Below are positions 44,556 through 52,869 of a stretch of DNA of 64,000 nt, piece by piece; the first letter of the stretch is position 1, and every line of letters begins with the position of its first letter. Position numbers and translations under genes: made by a program. This DNA comes from CAVTJL01 sp963735065 (lineage in GTDB: Bacteria; Pseudomonadota; Alphaproteobacteria; Geminicoccales; Geminicoccaceae), in assembly GCA_963735065.1 (NCBI GenBank), contig CAVTJL010000004.1, positions 186,001 to 250,000 of the forward strand, given 5' to 3'. The notes under the pieces were generated by a model. The model saw only the letters and a program-made list of their open reading frames with translations. It searched no databases and was not told the origin of the DNA.

Positions 44556-45113
44556 ATGTCCCGCATCCCGACCCCTGCGACCATCGAGGCGGCGCCCGAG
44601 GCAGCAAGGCCTCTTCTCGAGGGCGTGAAAAGGCAGCTCGGCGTTGTGCCGAACATGTTTCGCCTCATCGCCAACAGCCCGGCCGCGCTCGAGGGGTATC
44701 TGGCCCTTTCGGCAGCGTTGGGCAAAGGCCGGCTGCCGGCCAAGACCCGCGAGCGCATCGCCCTTGCGGTGGCCGAGATCAACGGGTGCAGCTATTGCCT
44801 CTCGGCGCACACCTATCTCGCGAAGGGCTTGGCCAAGCTCGGTGATGCCGAGATCGCTGCCAACCGCGCCGGCACCTCAGAGGACCCGATGGCGAGCGCC
44901 GCCGTGCGCTTCGCTGCCAAGGTCACGCGGGCGCGGGGCCACGTCACCGAGGCCGATCTCGGGGAGCTGAAGGGCGCGGGCTACGACGACGGTCAGGTGA
45001 TCGAGATCGTCCTTCACGTCGCTCTCAACACCTGGACCAACTACATCAACGAGGTCGCCAAGACCGACATCGACTTCCCGGTCGTCCAGGGCAGGGACGA
45101 CGTGGCGGCCTGA
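44556..45113 (+). CDS. Carboxymuconolactone decarboxylase / AhpD-like peroxidase family protein
   Basis: A 185-residue AhpD-fold protein. The active-site motif EINGCSYCLSAH (Cys-x-x-Cys with proximal His, about residue 78) marks an alkylhydroperoxidase-type rather than a true gamma-carboxymuconolactone decarboxylase. AAGGAGG 6 bases before ATG. First gene of a three-gene operon with an NTF2-like and a PPOX-like protein. Likely role: peroxide or disulfide reduction. Confidence 0.9.
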   Translation: MSRIPTPATIEAAPEAARPLLEGVKRQLGVVPNMFRLIANSPAALEGYLALSAALGKGRLPAKTRERIALAVAEINGCSYCLSAHTYLAKGLAKLGDAEIAANRAGTSEDPMASAAVRFAAKVTRARGHVTEADLGELKGAGYDDGQVIEIVLHVALNTWTNYINEVAKTDIDFPVVQGRDDVAA

Positions 45114-45145
45114 GGATCCCCTACTCGCGCAAGGAGACGCGGCAG

Positions 45146-45610
45146 ATGAGCCGTCCACCGCTTCCACCCTTCACGGCCGAGACGGCGGCGCAGAAGGCGC
45201 GCATGGCCGAGGATGCCTGGAACACCCGCGACCCCGCCCGCGTGGCGCTGGCCTACACCGAGGACAGCCGGTGGCGGAACCGGGCCGAGTTTCTGACCGG
45301 CCGTGATGCGATCCGCGCCTTCCTTACGCGCAAGTGGGCGCGCGAGCTCGACTACCGTCTGATCAAGGAGCTCTGGGCGTTCCACGAGAACCGCATCGCC
45401 GTGCGCTTCGCCTATGAATGGCACGACGACAGCGGCACCTGGTTCCGCAGCTACGGCAACGAGAACTGGGAGTTCGACGAGGAGGGTCTGATGCGCCTGC
45501 GCATCGCCAGCATCAACGACCTCCCAATCCCGGAGAGCGATCGAAAATTCCATTGGCCTCTCGGCCGCCGCCCCGACGATCACCCGTCGCTGGGCGAGCT
45601 TCTTCTCTGA
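45146..45610 (+). CDS. NTF2-like protein, DUF1348 family
   Basis: A 154-residue NTF2-fold protein with the conserved AEDAWNTRDPARVALAYTED and SRWRNRAEFLTGRDAI segments and FRSYGNENWEFDEEGLM (about residue 107). The family is common next to AhpD-like and flavin-fold genes under a LysR or TetR regulator. Reaction unknown. AAGGAG about 9 bases upstream of the ATG. Confidence 0.9.
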   Translation: MSRPPLPPFTAETAAQKARMAEDAWNTRDPARVALAYTEDSRWRNRAEFLTGRDAIRAFLTRKWARELDYRLIKELWAFHENRIAVRFAYEWHDDSGTWFRSYGNENWEFDEEGLMRLRIASINDLPIPESDRKFHWPLGRRPDDHPSLGELLL

Positions 45611-45621
45611 GGAGCACCGTC

Positions 45622-46239
45622 ATGGAAACGCGTGCAGCCTATTCGAGCGACGTCGCCTTCACGCCCACGGTCAAGGCGCTGCAGGCCCGCAAGGGCTCGC
45701 GCGACGCCTATGCCCGCATGGAGGAGCGCGGCTCCTGGGAGAGCAGGATCACGCCCGATCTCGCCGCCTTCATCGCGGCCCAGACCAGCGTCTTCCTCGC
45801 CACCGCGAGCGCCGACGGCCAGCCCTACATCCAGCATCGCGGTGGGCCGCCCGGCTTCCTCAGGGTGCTGGACGAGCGAACGATCGGCTTCGTCGACTTC
45901 TCGGGCAACCGCCAGTTCATCAGCCAGGGCAACCTCGCTGACAACCCGAAGGCGCATCTCTTCCTCATCGACTACGTGCACCGGCGACGCATCAAGATCT
46001 GGGGCACGGCACGGATCGTCGAGGGCGACGAGGCGCTGATGGCCCGGCTGATGCCCGAGGGCTACAAGGCCCGCCCGGAGCAGGTGCTTTTGTTCACGGT
46101 TCTGGCCTGGGACTCGAACTGTCCGCAGCATATCCCGCAGCGCTTCGAGGCCGCCGACGTGGCGGCGGCGCTCGCTCAGCGCGACGAGCGCATCGCCGCC
46201 CTCGAAGCGGAGGTCGCCGAGCTGCGCGCAGCCGCATAG
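45622..46239 (+). CDS. Pyridoxamine 5'-phosphate oxidase-fold protein
   Basis: A 205-residue split-barrel flavin-binding protein: FLATASADGQPYIQHRGGPPGFLRV (in parts, about residues 55-75), VDFSGNRQFISQGNL and RRRIKIWGTARIV. The last 30 residues form a short coiled coil (AQRDERIAALEAEVAELR). Third gene of the LysR-linked operon; GGAG lies about 7 bases before the ATG. It probably binds FMN; no pyridoxal pathway link is seen. Confidence 0.88.
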   Translation: METRAAYSSDVAFTPTVKALQARKGSRDAYARMEERGSWESRITPDLAAFIAAQTSVFLATASADGQPYIQHRGGPPGFLRVLDERTIGFVDFSGNRQFISQGNLADNPKAHLFLIDYVHRRRIKIWGTARIVEGDEALMARLMPEGYKARPEQVLLFTVLAWDSNCPQHIPQRFEAADVAAALAQRDERIAALEAEVAELRAAA

Positions 46240-46276
46240 CCGTTGCCCCGATGGCCGGGCTATGCGGAGCGAGACA

Positions 46277-47044
46277 TCAAAGCGCGCCGGCGTCGAGGAT
46301 CAGCGTCTGGCCGGTCATGCCGCGGCTGTCGTCGGCGGCGAGCCACAGGACGAGCGCGGCGACGTCCCCCGGCTCCAGCGGGTCCGGCAGGCAGCGCCGG
46401 GCGGCGGCGATGGCCAGTCGCTCCGGCGTCACCGCCTCGCGCTGGCGGGGTGTCAGCACCCAGTCGGGGGCGATGCAGGTGACGCGGATGCGGTCCCGGC
46501 CCAGCTCGCGGGCCAGCGTTCGCGTCAGCCCGGCCACCGCCGCCTTGGCCGTGCCGTAGGCCACGAGGTCGGGTGCGGCCTTCATCCAGGAGGTGGAGCC
46601 GAGATTGACGATGCTGCCGCCGCCGGCCGCGGCCATGCCGGGCGCCACCCGCCGCGCCGCGAACACCATCGGCCGCAGGTTGAGGGCGAAGCGCTCGTCC
46701 CAAAGGTCCGGCGTGATCTCGTCCAGGCGGTGGCGACGGTCGTTGCCGGCATTGTTGACGAGCGCCAGGAACGGCCCGCAGCTCGTCTCCAGCGACCCGA
46801 TGGCGGCCAGGAGAGCATCGACGTCGCGGACGTCGGCCACAGCAAAGCTCGGCCGCGGCAGCCCTTGCCGATCCAGCCGGTCGATCAGCGCCTCGGCCTT
46901 TTCCTCGTCGATGTCGAGGAAGCCCACGACGGCGCCTTGCCGTGAGAAGGCCTCGACCAGCGCAGCGCCGATGCCGTCGGCGCCGCCGGTGACGAGCACC
47001 GGCCGGCCCTTCAGGCTCTCGTAACGGGCGGTGATCGGTCTCAT
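46277..47044 (-). CDS. SDR family NAD(P)-dependent oxidoreductase
   Basis: A 255-residue short-chain dehydrogenase. Cofactor loop GGADGIGAALVEAF (about residue 20) with an acidic residue at the end of strand 2 (GFLDIDEEKA) indicating NAD preference; NNAG (about 95); catalytic Ser in LGSTSWMK (about 147) and YGTAK (about 163). Last gene of the sugar-acid operon, overlapping the IclR-SMP30 gene by ATGA. In this setting it would oxidise an aldose to its lactone, which the SMP-30 domain could then open. Substrate inferred from context only. Confidence 0.92.
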   Translation of the reverse strand: MRPITARYESLKGRPVLVTGGADGIGAALVEAFSRQGAVVGFLDIDEEKAEALIDRLDRQGLPRPSFAVADVRDVDALLAAIGSLETSCGPFLALVNNAGNDRRHRLDEITPDLWDERFALNLRPMVFAARRVAPGMAAAGGGSIVNLGSTSWMKAAPDLVAYGTAKAAVAGLTRTLARELGRDRIRVTCIAPDWVLTPRQREAVTPERLAIAAARRCLPDPLEPGDVAALVLWLAADDSRGMTGQTLILDAGAL

Positions 47045-48753
47045 CCGCGATACCGGCTCGGCGCCTGACCATTCACCCCCGGGCGAATGGCGAAGATGCT
47101 GCCCGAGAGCGGCGCTTCGGCCAGCAGCGCGGCGGAGAGCCGGATGCGGCCGGTCGTGATGTAGAGCGTGTCGAGCTCGGGTCCGCCGAAGACGCAGCTC
47201 GACGGCCGGGGCACGGGCAGGGGCACCACGCGGTCGAGCCGGCCGTCCGGCGCATAGCGATGGATGGCCCAGCCGTCCCAGATGGCGCACCAGACGAAGC
47301 CCAGGGCGTCCACCGTGAGCCCATCCGGCCGTCCGGCGCCGGCGGTCAGGCGGACGAAGGGCCGGCGGTCCCGGATCAGCCCCTGCTCGGGGTCGAAGGC
47401 ATAGGCCCAGATCGTGAGCTCACCGGTATCGACAAAGTAGAGGACCCGCTGGTCGGGGCTCCAGTCGAGCCCGTTGGCCACGTGGATGCCGCCCGCCATG
47501 CGGGACCAGCCGTGGTCGGCATCGAGGCGGTAGAGGGCGCCGCCGCCGGCGCCGGCATCGAGGCGCATGGAGCCGGCCCAGAGCCGGCCGGCGCGGTCGC
47601 ATCGGGCATCGTTGAAGCGGTTGTCCGGAAGATCGGCCTCGGGATCGACGATGGGCTCGAGCCGGCCCGCCTCGAAGTCGAAGGCTTCCAGCCCCGACTG
47701 GGTGACCGCCACGAGCCCGCCCGCCTCGCGCAGCGCCAGGGCCGAGACGAGGCGCGGCATCGGTCGGACCTCGTCCCGGCCGGTCTCTGGATCCAGGCGG
47801 TGGACCGCAGGGGCCAGAATATCGACCCAGTAGAGCCGCCGCTCGTCGGGCGACCAGAGCGGCCCCTCGCCCAGATAGGCGTTGGCCGGCAGCACGCAGG
47901 TCACCTCGGTCGGCGTCGCTGCGGCCGGCCGCGGCGCCGTGACCATGCTGGGGCCCGTCGCACCGACATTGCCCGAGATGCGCCGCGCCGCCTGCATCAG
48001 CTCGCGGCCCGTCGTGTGCAGCCGGTCGCCGGTGAGGCGGTAGCGCGGGCCCAGCACGCCGATGGCCGCGATCGGCCGGCCCCGATGGTCGAGCACGGGT
48101 GCAGCGACGGCCGAGACGCCCTCGAGATGCTCCTCCTCGGAGATCGCGTAGCCGCGCGCCCGGGTGAGTGCCAGCTCCTGGGCCAACTGCTCGGCCAGGA
48201 CAATCGTCGCCGCGGTGAACCGCTCCAGCCCGAGCCGGGCAAGCTTACTCTGCTGCTCGGCCGGCGGCAGGAAGGCCAGGAGCGCCTTGCCGATCGCCGT
48301 CGCGTGCAGCGGCGCCCGTCGGCCGACGCCGATGCGAAGCCCAAAAGGCTGGCTTGAGTTGCGCTCGTCGACATAGAGGGCGGCGCCCTGGTCCAGCTCG
48401 GCCAGGGTCACCGACTCGCCCGTCTCCTGGGCCAGCCGGTCGAGCTCGGGTGCGGCGGCTCCCCTGATGTCGAAGGCGGCCCAGACCTTGTGGGCCAGCT
48501 CGAACAGCCGGTGGCCCAGCCGGTAGGTGCTGTCCGTCTCGTCGAGCCGCACGAGGCGGCGCTCGATCAGCGCCTGCAGGATGCGGTGCAGCGTGCCCTT
48601 GGGCAGGCCCGTGAGCTGGGCGAGGTCGCGAAAGCGCAGCGGCCGCTCGCTCTCACCCACGACGTCCAGCACCGCGAGCCCTTTCAGAAGCGCCTGGGCG
48701 CCAGGAACGGCGCCGGTCTCCTCCGAGCCCGGCGCCGATGCCGCTCGCGCCAT
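47041..48753 (-). CDS. IclR transcriptional regulator fused to SMP-30/gluconolactonase domain
   Basis: A 570-residue fusion. Residues 20-80 form the IclR winged helix (RDLAQLTGLPKGTLHRILQAL). Residues 90-265 form the IclR effector domain (APLHATAIGKALLAFL, SAVAAPVLDHRG). Residues 285-560 form a six-bladed SMP-30/gluconolactonase domain: LGEGPLWSPDERRLYWVDI with the metal Glu, LPDNRFNDARCDRAGRLW with the Asn/Asp set, and GRPDGLTVDALGFVW with the final Asp. All lactonase metal ligands appear present. It overlaps the SDR gene and starts 4 bp after the dioxygenase gene. A regulator that also opens the pathway lactone is implied. Confidence 0.92.
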   Translation of the reverse strand: MARAASAPGSEETGAVPGAQALLKGLAVLDVVGESERPLRFRDLAQLTGLPKGTLHRILQALIERRLVRLDETDSTYRLGHRLFELAHKVWAAFDIRGAAAPELDRLAQETGESVTLAELDQGAALYVDERNSSQPFGLRIGVGRRAPLHATAIGKALLAFLPPAEQQSKLARLGLERFTAATIVLAEQLAQELALTRARGYAISEEEHLEGVSAVAAPVLDHRGRPIAAIGVLGPRYRLTGDRLHTTGRELMQAARRISGNVGATGPSMVTAPRPAAATPTEVTCVLPANAYLGEGPLWSPDERRLYWVDILAPAVHRLDPETGRDEVRPMPRLVSALALREAGGLVAVTQSGLEAFDFEAGRLEPIVDPEADLPDNRFNDARCDRAGRLWAGSMRLDAGAGGGALYRLDADHGWSRMAGGIHVANGLDWSPDQRVLYFVDTGELTIWAYAFDPEQGLIRDRRPFVRLTAGAGRPDGLTVDALGFVWCAIWDGWAIHRYAPDGRLDRVVPLPVPRPSSCVFGGPELDTLYITTGRIRLSAALLAEAPLSGSIFAIRPGVNGQAPSRYRG

Positions 48754-48757
48754 GGCC

Positions 48758-49651
48758 TCAGGCCGCAGCGGCCACGCCCGGCGCCGGGGCAGGCCCGGCG
48801 GCTCGCGGCAGGGCGCCCTCGACGGTGGTGCGCAGCATCACGCGGCGCTGGCCCGGATAGTCGTTGATGGCGGTGTGGAGGACGAAAGGATTGGCCCAGA
48901 TGCCGAGCGTGCGGGGCTCCCAGCGCATGCGGCAGGTGAATTCCGGTCGCACCGCCACGCTCAGCAGATGGTCGACGATGGGCTTGCTCTCGGCCTCGGT
49001 GAGGCCCTTGAAGCGCTGCAGCACGCTGCTGACGAAGAGGTAGGGCGTGCCCGTCGCGGGATGGGCGCAGATGACAGGATGCTCGTGCTCGATGTCCTCC
49101 ACCGCACGGCTGTCCTCGCGCACGCCCAGATGCTTGTGGGCGGCGTTGGTGGCAAAGACGCCTTTTCCGCTGTGGACCCCGACGAGCCCGGAGAGCAGCT
49201 CCCGCATGCCGGGCGAGAGGGCCTTGTAGGCGAATTCCAGGCTGGCGAAGCAAGTGTCGCCGCCCACGGGTGGGATCACCTCGCCATAAAGCATCGTGAG
49301 GCCCGGCGGCCGCTCCATCCAGGCGAGGTCCATGTGCCACTTCTCGCCGATCACGCCGCCGGTGTCCTCGGCCTCGCGGATGAAGCGGACGATGTCGTCG
49401 AAGCCGTCGAGCGGCACATGCACGGGGTTGCCGCTGAAGGGGCCGAAGCGACGAGCCACCTGGTGCAGGCTCAGGGGATCGAGCTCCTGATCGCGCACGG
49501 CCAGCACGTGGAAGAGGTCGAGCGCGCGGCAGAGGTCCTTGAAGGTCGCTTCGTCCGGCCGGGCGGCCAGGTCGATGCCGCGGACCTCGGCGCCGAGGGC
49601 GCCGGTGAGCGGCAGCACGTCGAACCTCTCGAAACGCGGATCCCGGTACAT
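48758..49651 (-). CDS. TauD/TfdA family Fe(II)/2-oxoglutarate dioxygenase
   Basis: A 297-residue dioxygenase. The iron site is His-x-Asp in KWHMDLAW (about residue 105) and the distal His in FVLHTAINDY (about 258). The 2-oxoglutarate-binding Arg lies in the RRVMLRTTVEG segment that follows. Known members release sulfite from taurine or cleave aryloxyalkanoates and other ethers or methyl groups. It sits between the ABC importer and the IclR-lactonase gene in the sugar-acid operon, which suggests it trims a substituent from the imported compound. That role is inferred. Confidence 0.9.
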   Translation of the reverse strand: MYRDPRFERFDVLPLTGALGAEVRGIDLAARPDEATFKDLCRALDLFHVLAVRDQELDPLSLHQVARRFGPFSGNPVHVPLDGFDDIVRFIREAEDTGGVIGEKWHMDLAWMERPPGLTMLYGEVIPPVGGDTCFASLEFAYKALSPGMRELLSGLVGVHSGKGVFATNAAHKHLGVREDSRAVEDIEHEHPVICAHPATGTPYLFVSSVLQRFKGLTEAESKPIVDHLLSVAVRPEFTCRMRWEPRTLGIWANPFVLHTAINDYPGQRRVMLRTTVEGALPRAAGPAPAPGVAAAA

Positions 49652-49687
49652 GGCACTATCGGTCCTGTTGGCTGGTCGTGGACGCGC

Positions 49688-50521
49688 CTACTTGCCGGCC
49701 CCGGCGGTGAGCCCGCCGACGAGGAAGCGCTCGAGGAAGAGGTAGATCAGGATGATGGGAAGGGCGGTCACCATCGACGCCGCCATGATCTCGTTCCAGC
49801 TCGTCATGTACTCGCCCTTGAGGGTGGCGATGCCGACATTGGCTGTCCAGGCCGACTGCTCGCTGGTGAGGAAGGTGCGGGCGAACGCATAGTCGGCCCA
49901 GGAGAGGACGACCCCATAGAGTGCCGTGGCTGCGATGCCCGGCCGCGCCACGGGCAGCACCACCCGCCAGAGGGCACCCAGAGGGGAGCAGCCGTCGATC
50001 ATCGCCGCCTGCTCGAGCTCGGTCGGGATGGTGTCGAAATAGCCCTTCAGCATCCAGGTGCTGAACGGGATGATCAGCGTCGAGTGGGCGAGGATGATCG
50101 ACCACAGGCTGCCGATCAGGCCGATCTGGCGGAAGATCGCGAAGAGCGGGATCACGAGCAGCGTCGCCGGCAGCATCTTGCTCATCAGGATGAAGAGCCC
50201 GAGCGACTGGCCGCCGCGCACGCGAAAGCGCGAGAGGCTGTAGGCGGCAAGGACGCTGACGCTGAGCGAGATGGCGACCGCGGCGGCTGCCGCCAGCATC
50301 GAGTTCGAGAGCCAGAGGAGGAGCGGCTTCTCGGTCAGGATCTGCCAGTAGACCTGCCAGTTCGGGTGCGGCGGCAGGAAGACGGGCGGGAAGGAGCGGA
50401 GCTGGTTCGCCGGCGCCAGCGAGGTCATCAGCATCCAGTAGATCGGGAACATCACCAGCGCGCAGAAGGCGAAGGTGACGATCCCGATGAGCCCGGCCCG
50501 AAGGGGAGAGCGACGCAGCAC
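49688..50521 (-). CDS. Carbohydrate ABC transporter permease, MalG family
   Basis: A 277-residue permease with six spans and the EAA loop in the form ELEQAAMIDGCSPLGALWRVVLP (about residue 185). GTG start at 50521 after GAGGAGA. The last ten residues include FLVGGLTAGAGK, the usual end of MalG-type proteins. It pairs with the MalF-type permease 12 bp upstream. No ATPase gene is in the operon, so a shared MsmK/UgpC-type ATPase encoded elsewhere must energise it. Confidence 0.93.
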   Translation of the reverse strand: MLRRSPLRAGLIGIVTFAFCALVMFPIYWMLMTSLAPANQLRSFPPVFLPPHPNWQVYWQILTEKPLLLWLSNSMLAAAAAVAISLSVSVLAAYSLSRFRVRGGQSLGLFILMSKMLPATLLVIPLFAIFRQIGLIGSLWSIILAHSTLIIPFSTWMLKGYFDTIPTELEQAAMIDGCSPLGALWRVVLPVARPGIAATALYGVVLSWADYAFARTFLTSEQSAWTANVGIATLKGEYMTSWNEIMAASMVTALPIILIYLFLERFLVGGLTAGAGK

Positions 50522-50533
50522 CGTCCATTCTCC

Positions 50534-51520
50534 TCAGTAGAGCGGCTGGCTGACGCGCCGCACCATGAAGCGGGCGGCGATGGCGCAGATGACGAGCGTG
50601 ACGACGCCGAGTGCCGCGCCATAGCCCATCTTGTAGAAGCCGAATGCCTGCTGGTAGGTCATGATGCCCAAGGTCTCGGTGGCGCCGATCGGCCCGCCTT
50701 GCGTGAGGACCCAGATGATCGAGAAGTCGCGGAAGACCCAGATCATCACCAGCACCATGGTGACGCCCAGGACCGGGCTGAGGCAGGGCAGGGTGACGTG
50801 GCGGAAGCGCTGCCAGGCATTGGCGCCGTCCATCTCGGCCGCCTCGTAATACTCGTCCGGGATCGCCTGCAGCCCGGCCAGCAGCATGATCGAGACGAAG
50901 GGATAGCCTTTCCAGACCATCACCACCGAGACCGCGAAGAAGGCGCCGCCGGTCGAGGAGAACCAGGCGATCGGCTGGGCGGCGATGCCGGCGGTGACGA
51001 GAAACCAGTTCAGGACGCCGAAGGAGCTGTCGAAGATCCACCACCAGACGACGACCGCCACGACCTCGGGCACCGCCCAGGGCAGCGCCACCAGCAGCCG
51101 CGCGAGCCGTCTGCCCTTGAAGGGCTCGTTGAGGAGCAGGGCCGTGCCCAGCCCGACCACGAAGCAGGCGACCGAGACCGTCGTCACGAGGCGGACGGTG
51201 ACCCAGGCGCTGCTCCAGAACTCGGGCGAGGTGAAGAGCCGGCGGTAGTTGATGAGCGTCCAGGGCTTATGCGGGCCGCCGATGCGGGCGATCTTCACGT
51301 CCTGCAGGCTCAGCCCGATCGAGAGGACGAGCGGGTAGGCGATGATCAGGATGATCATCACCAGAGCCGGCAGGAGCAGGATGTAGCCCAGCTTGTGCTG
51401 GTTGCCCGGCCGGGACAGATAGTGACCCGGCCGGTGCCAGAAGGGCCGGGCGGATGCCGAGGCATCCCGCCCGGCGGGAAAGTCCGCGGCAACCCCCGGC
51501 CTGGTGGTGCCGCTCGCCAT
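50534..51520 (-). CDS. Carbohydrate ABC transporter permease, MalF/UgpA family
   Basis: A 328-residue permease with six spans (first LGYILLLPALVMIILIIAYP, about residue 48) and the EAA loop YYEAAEMDGANAWQRFRHVTLP (about 225). ATG at 51520 shares its A with the TGA stop of the binding-protein gene (TGATG), so translation is coupled. Works with the MalG-type permease downstream. Confidence 0.93.
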   Translation of the reverse strand: MASGTTRPGVAADFPAGRDASASARPFWHRPGHYLSRPGNQHKLGYILLLPALVMIILIIAYPLVLSIGLSLQDVKIARIGGPHKPWTLINYRRLFTSPEFWSSAWVTVRLVTTVSVACFVVGLGTALLLNEPFKGRRLARLLVALPWAVPEVVAVVVWWWIFDSSFGVLNWFLVTAGIAAQPIAWFSSTGGAFFAVSVVMVWKGYPFVSIMLLAGLQAIPDEYYEAAEMDGANAWQRFRHVTLPCLSPVLGVTMVLVMIWVFRDFSIIWVLTQGGPIGATETLGIMTYQQAFGFYKMGYGAALGVVTLVICAIAARFMVRRVSQPLY

Positions 51521-52800
51521 CACTTCATCGCCAGGGCGCGCTTCTGCATGCGCGCCGCAGCGTCGGCGGGAGTCAGATCCTCGACGATCATCCGCTGGCA
51601 CTCCTCGGTGATCATCTTGGCGAACTCGTTGTAATTGACCTCATAGCCCGTGGGCACGCGGTCGACGCCGGCCGCTGCCGCCTCGTTCATCGTCTTGGTC
51701 ATGAGCCCGAAGACCGGCACCTTCTGCTCGATGTCGGCGGGCACGGCGCCAGGGCGCGGCGAGGGCTGGGCCGCCACGGTGGCGAACTTCTCCTGCCACT
51801 CCTTGGAGGTCACCTCCATGATGAAGTCCCAAACGAGCTTCTTGCGCGCCGGGTCGAGCTCGCTCGGCATGGTGATGACGTTGGAGGAGCCACCGCCGGG
51901 CGGATGGAAGGGCGGTGCCGCGAGCTTGAGCTCGGGGCGGATGGCAGGCGCTGCCGACTGCATCAGGCCCCAGATCCAGGGCCCGTCGATGCGCATCGCG
52001 ATCTTGCCCTCGATGAACGCCTGGCGGACCGCGCCGGCCGGCATGTCGACCGGGGTGAGCCGGTCATTGATCAAGGTCTTCCAGCGCCCGAGCGCCTCGA
52101 TCATCTGCGGCGTGTCGAGCGTCGGCTGGCCCTCGGCGTTGGTCCAATAGGCACCGGTGTCGAGCACATAGGACAGAAGCTCGCTCAGATACTGCCCGCC
52201 GCCGGCCGCGGTCGAGATGCCGACACCGTACTGGTCCGTCAGCCCGTTCTTGCTCTTGTCGATCGTGAGCTTCTTCGCCGCCGCCAGATATTCGTCCCAG
52301 TTGGTCGGCACCTTGAGGCCGGCTGCGTCGAGCATCTTTTGGTTGTAGGCCATGACGTAGCCGAAATAGAGCAGCATGATGCAGTAGTCGTGGTCCTGGA
52401 AATGGCAGACCTTCTGGCCCGCCCAGCCCTTGAGGTCGAGGCCCGACTTCTTGATCCAGGGATCGAGGTCCTCGAGCCAGCCATTGTCGGCGAAGGACTG
52501 GAACTCGAAGGAGGCGAGGTGGACGATGTCCGGTGGCGACCCGCTGGCGAAGAGCGTCGTCATCTGATCGGCATAAGAATCGCGTGGCACGTTCGTGAAC
52601 TCGATCTTCACGCCCGGGTGCGACTTCTCGAACTCGGCGATCGCCGCCTTCCACCACGGCCCGAAGGCCTTGTCCTCGACCTGCCAGGAGATGAAGCGCA
52701 GCGTCGTCTCGGCCGACGCCCGGACGGCGGTGACGCCTGCCATGAGGGCCACGGCGCCTGCGGCGAACGCAAGGCGCCTCAAGGATCGCACGACGGTCAT
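51520..52800 (-). CDS. Extracellular sugar-binding protein of the ABC importer (SBP family 1)
   Basis: A 426-residue periplasmic protein with a classical signal peptide (hydrophobic core LAFAAGAVALMAG, likely cleavage after ASA near residue 30). Family 1 features: FEKSHPGVKIEFTNVP (about 60), FASGSPPDIVHL (about 88), AYNQKMLDAAGLKVPTNWDEYLAAAKKL (in parts, about 155-185). Binds a sugar or sugar acid and hands it to the two permeases; the exact ligand is not evident. Confidence 0.92.
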   Translation of the reverse strand: MTVVRSLRRLAFAAGAVALMAGVTAVRASAETTLRFISWQVEDKAFGPWWKAAIAEFEKSHPGVKIEFTNVPRDSYADQMTTLFASGSPPDIVHLASFEFQSFADNGWLEDLDPWIKKSGLDLKGWAGQKVCHFQDHDYCIMLLYFGYVMAYNQKMLDAAGLKVPTNWDEYLAAAKKLTIDKSKNGLTDQYGVGISTAAGGGQYLSELLSYVLDTGAYWTNAEGQPTLDTPQMIEALGRWKTLINDRLTPVDMPAGAVRQAFIEGKIAMRIDGPWIWGLMQSAAPAIRPELKLAAPPFHPPGGGSSNVITMPSELDPARKKLVWDFIMEVTSKEWQEKFATVAAQPSPRPGAVPADIEQKVPVFGLMTKTMNEAAAAGVDRVPTGYEVNYNEFAKMITEECQRMIVEDLTPADAAARMQKRALAMK

Positions 52801-52869
52801 TCGAGAGCCTCCTTCTCTTTTCTGTTCCCTTTGCGGGGCCGCCCCTCTGTCGGGCCGGCCCGTCTCGTC

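Noticed and set aside
48527..51634. A 1035-codon open frame on the plus strand
   Set aside because: It is antisense to the TauD and permease genes and the IclR start, has low-complexity Arg/Asp/His-rich translation, and arises from high-GC third-position bias.
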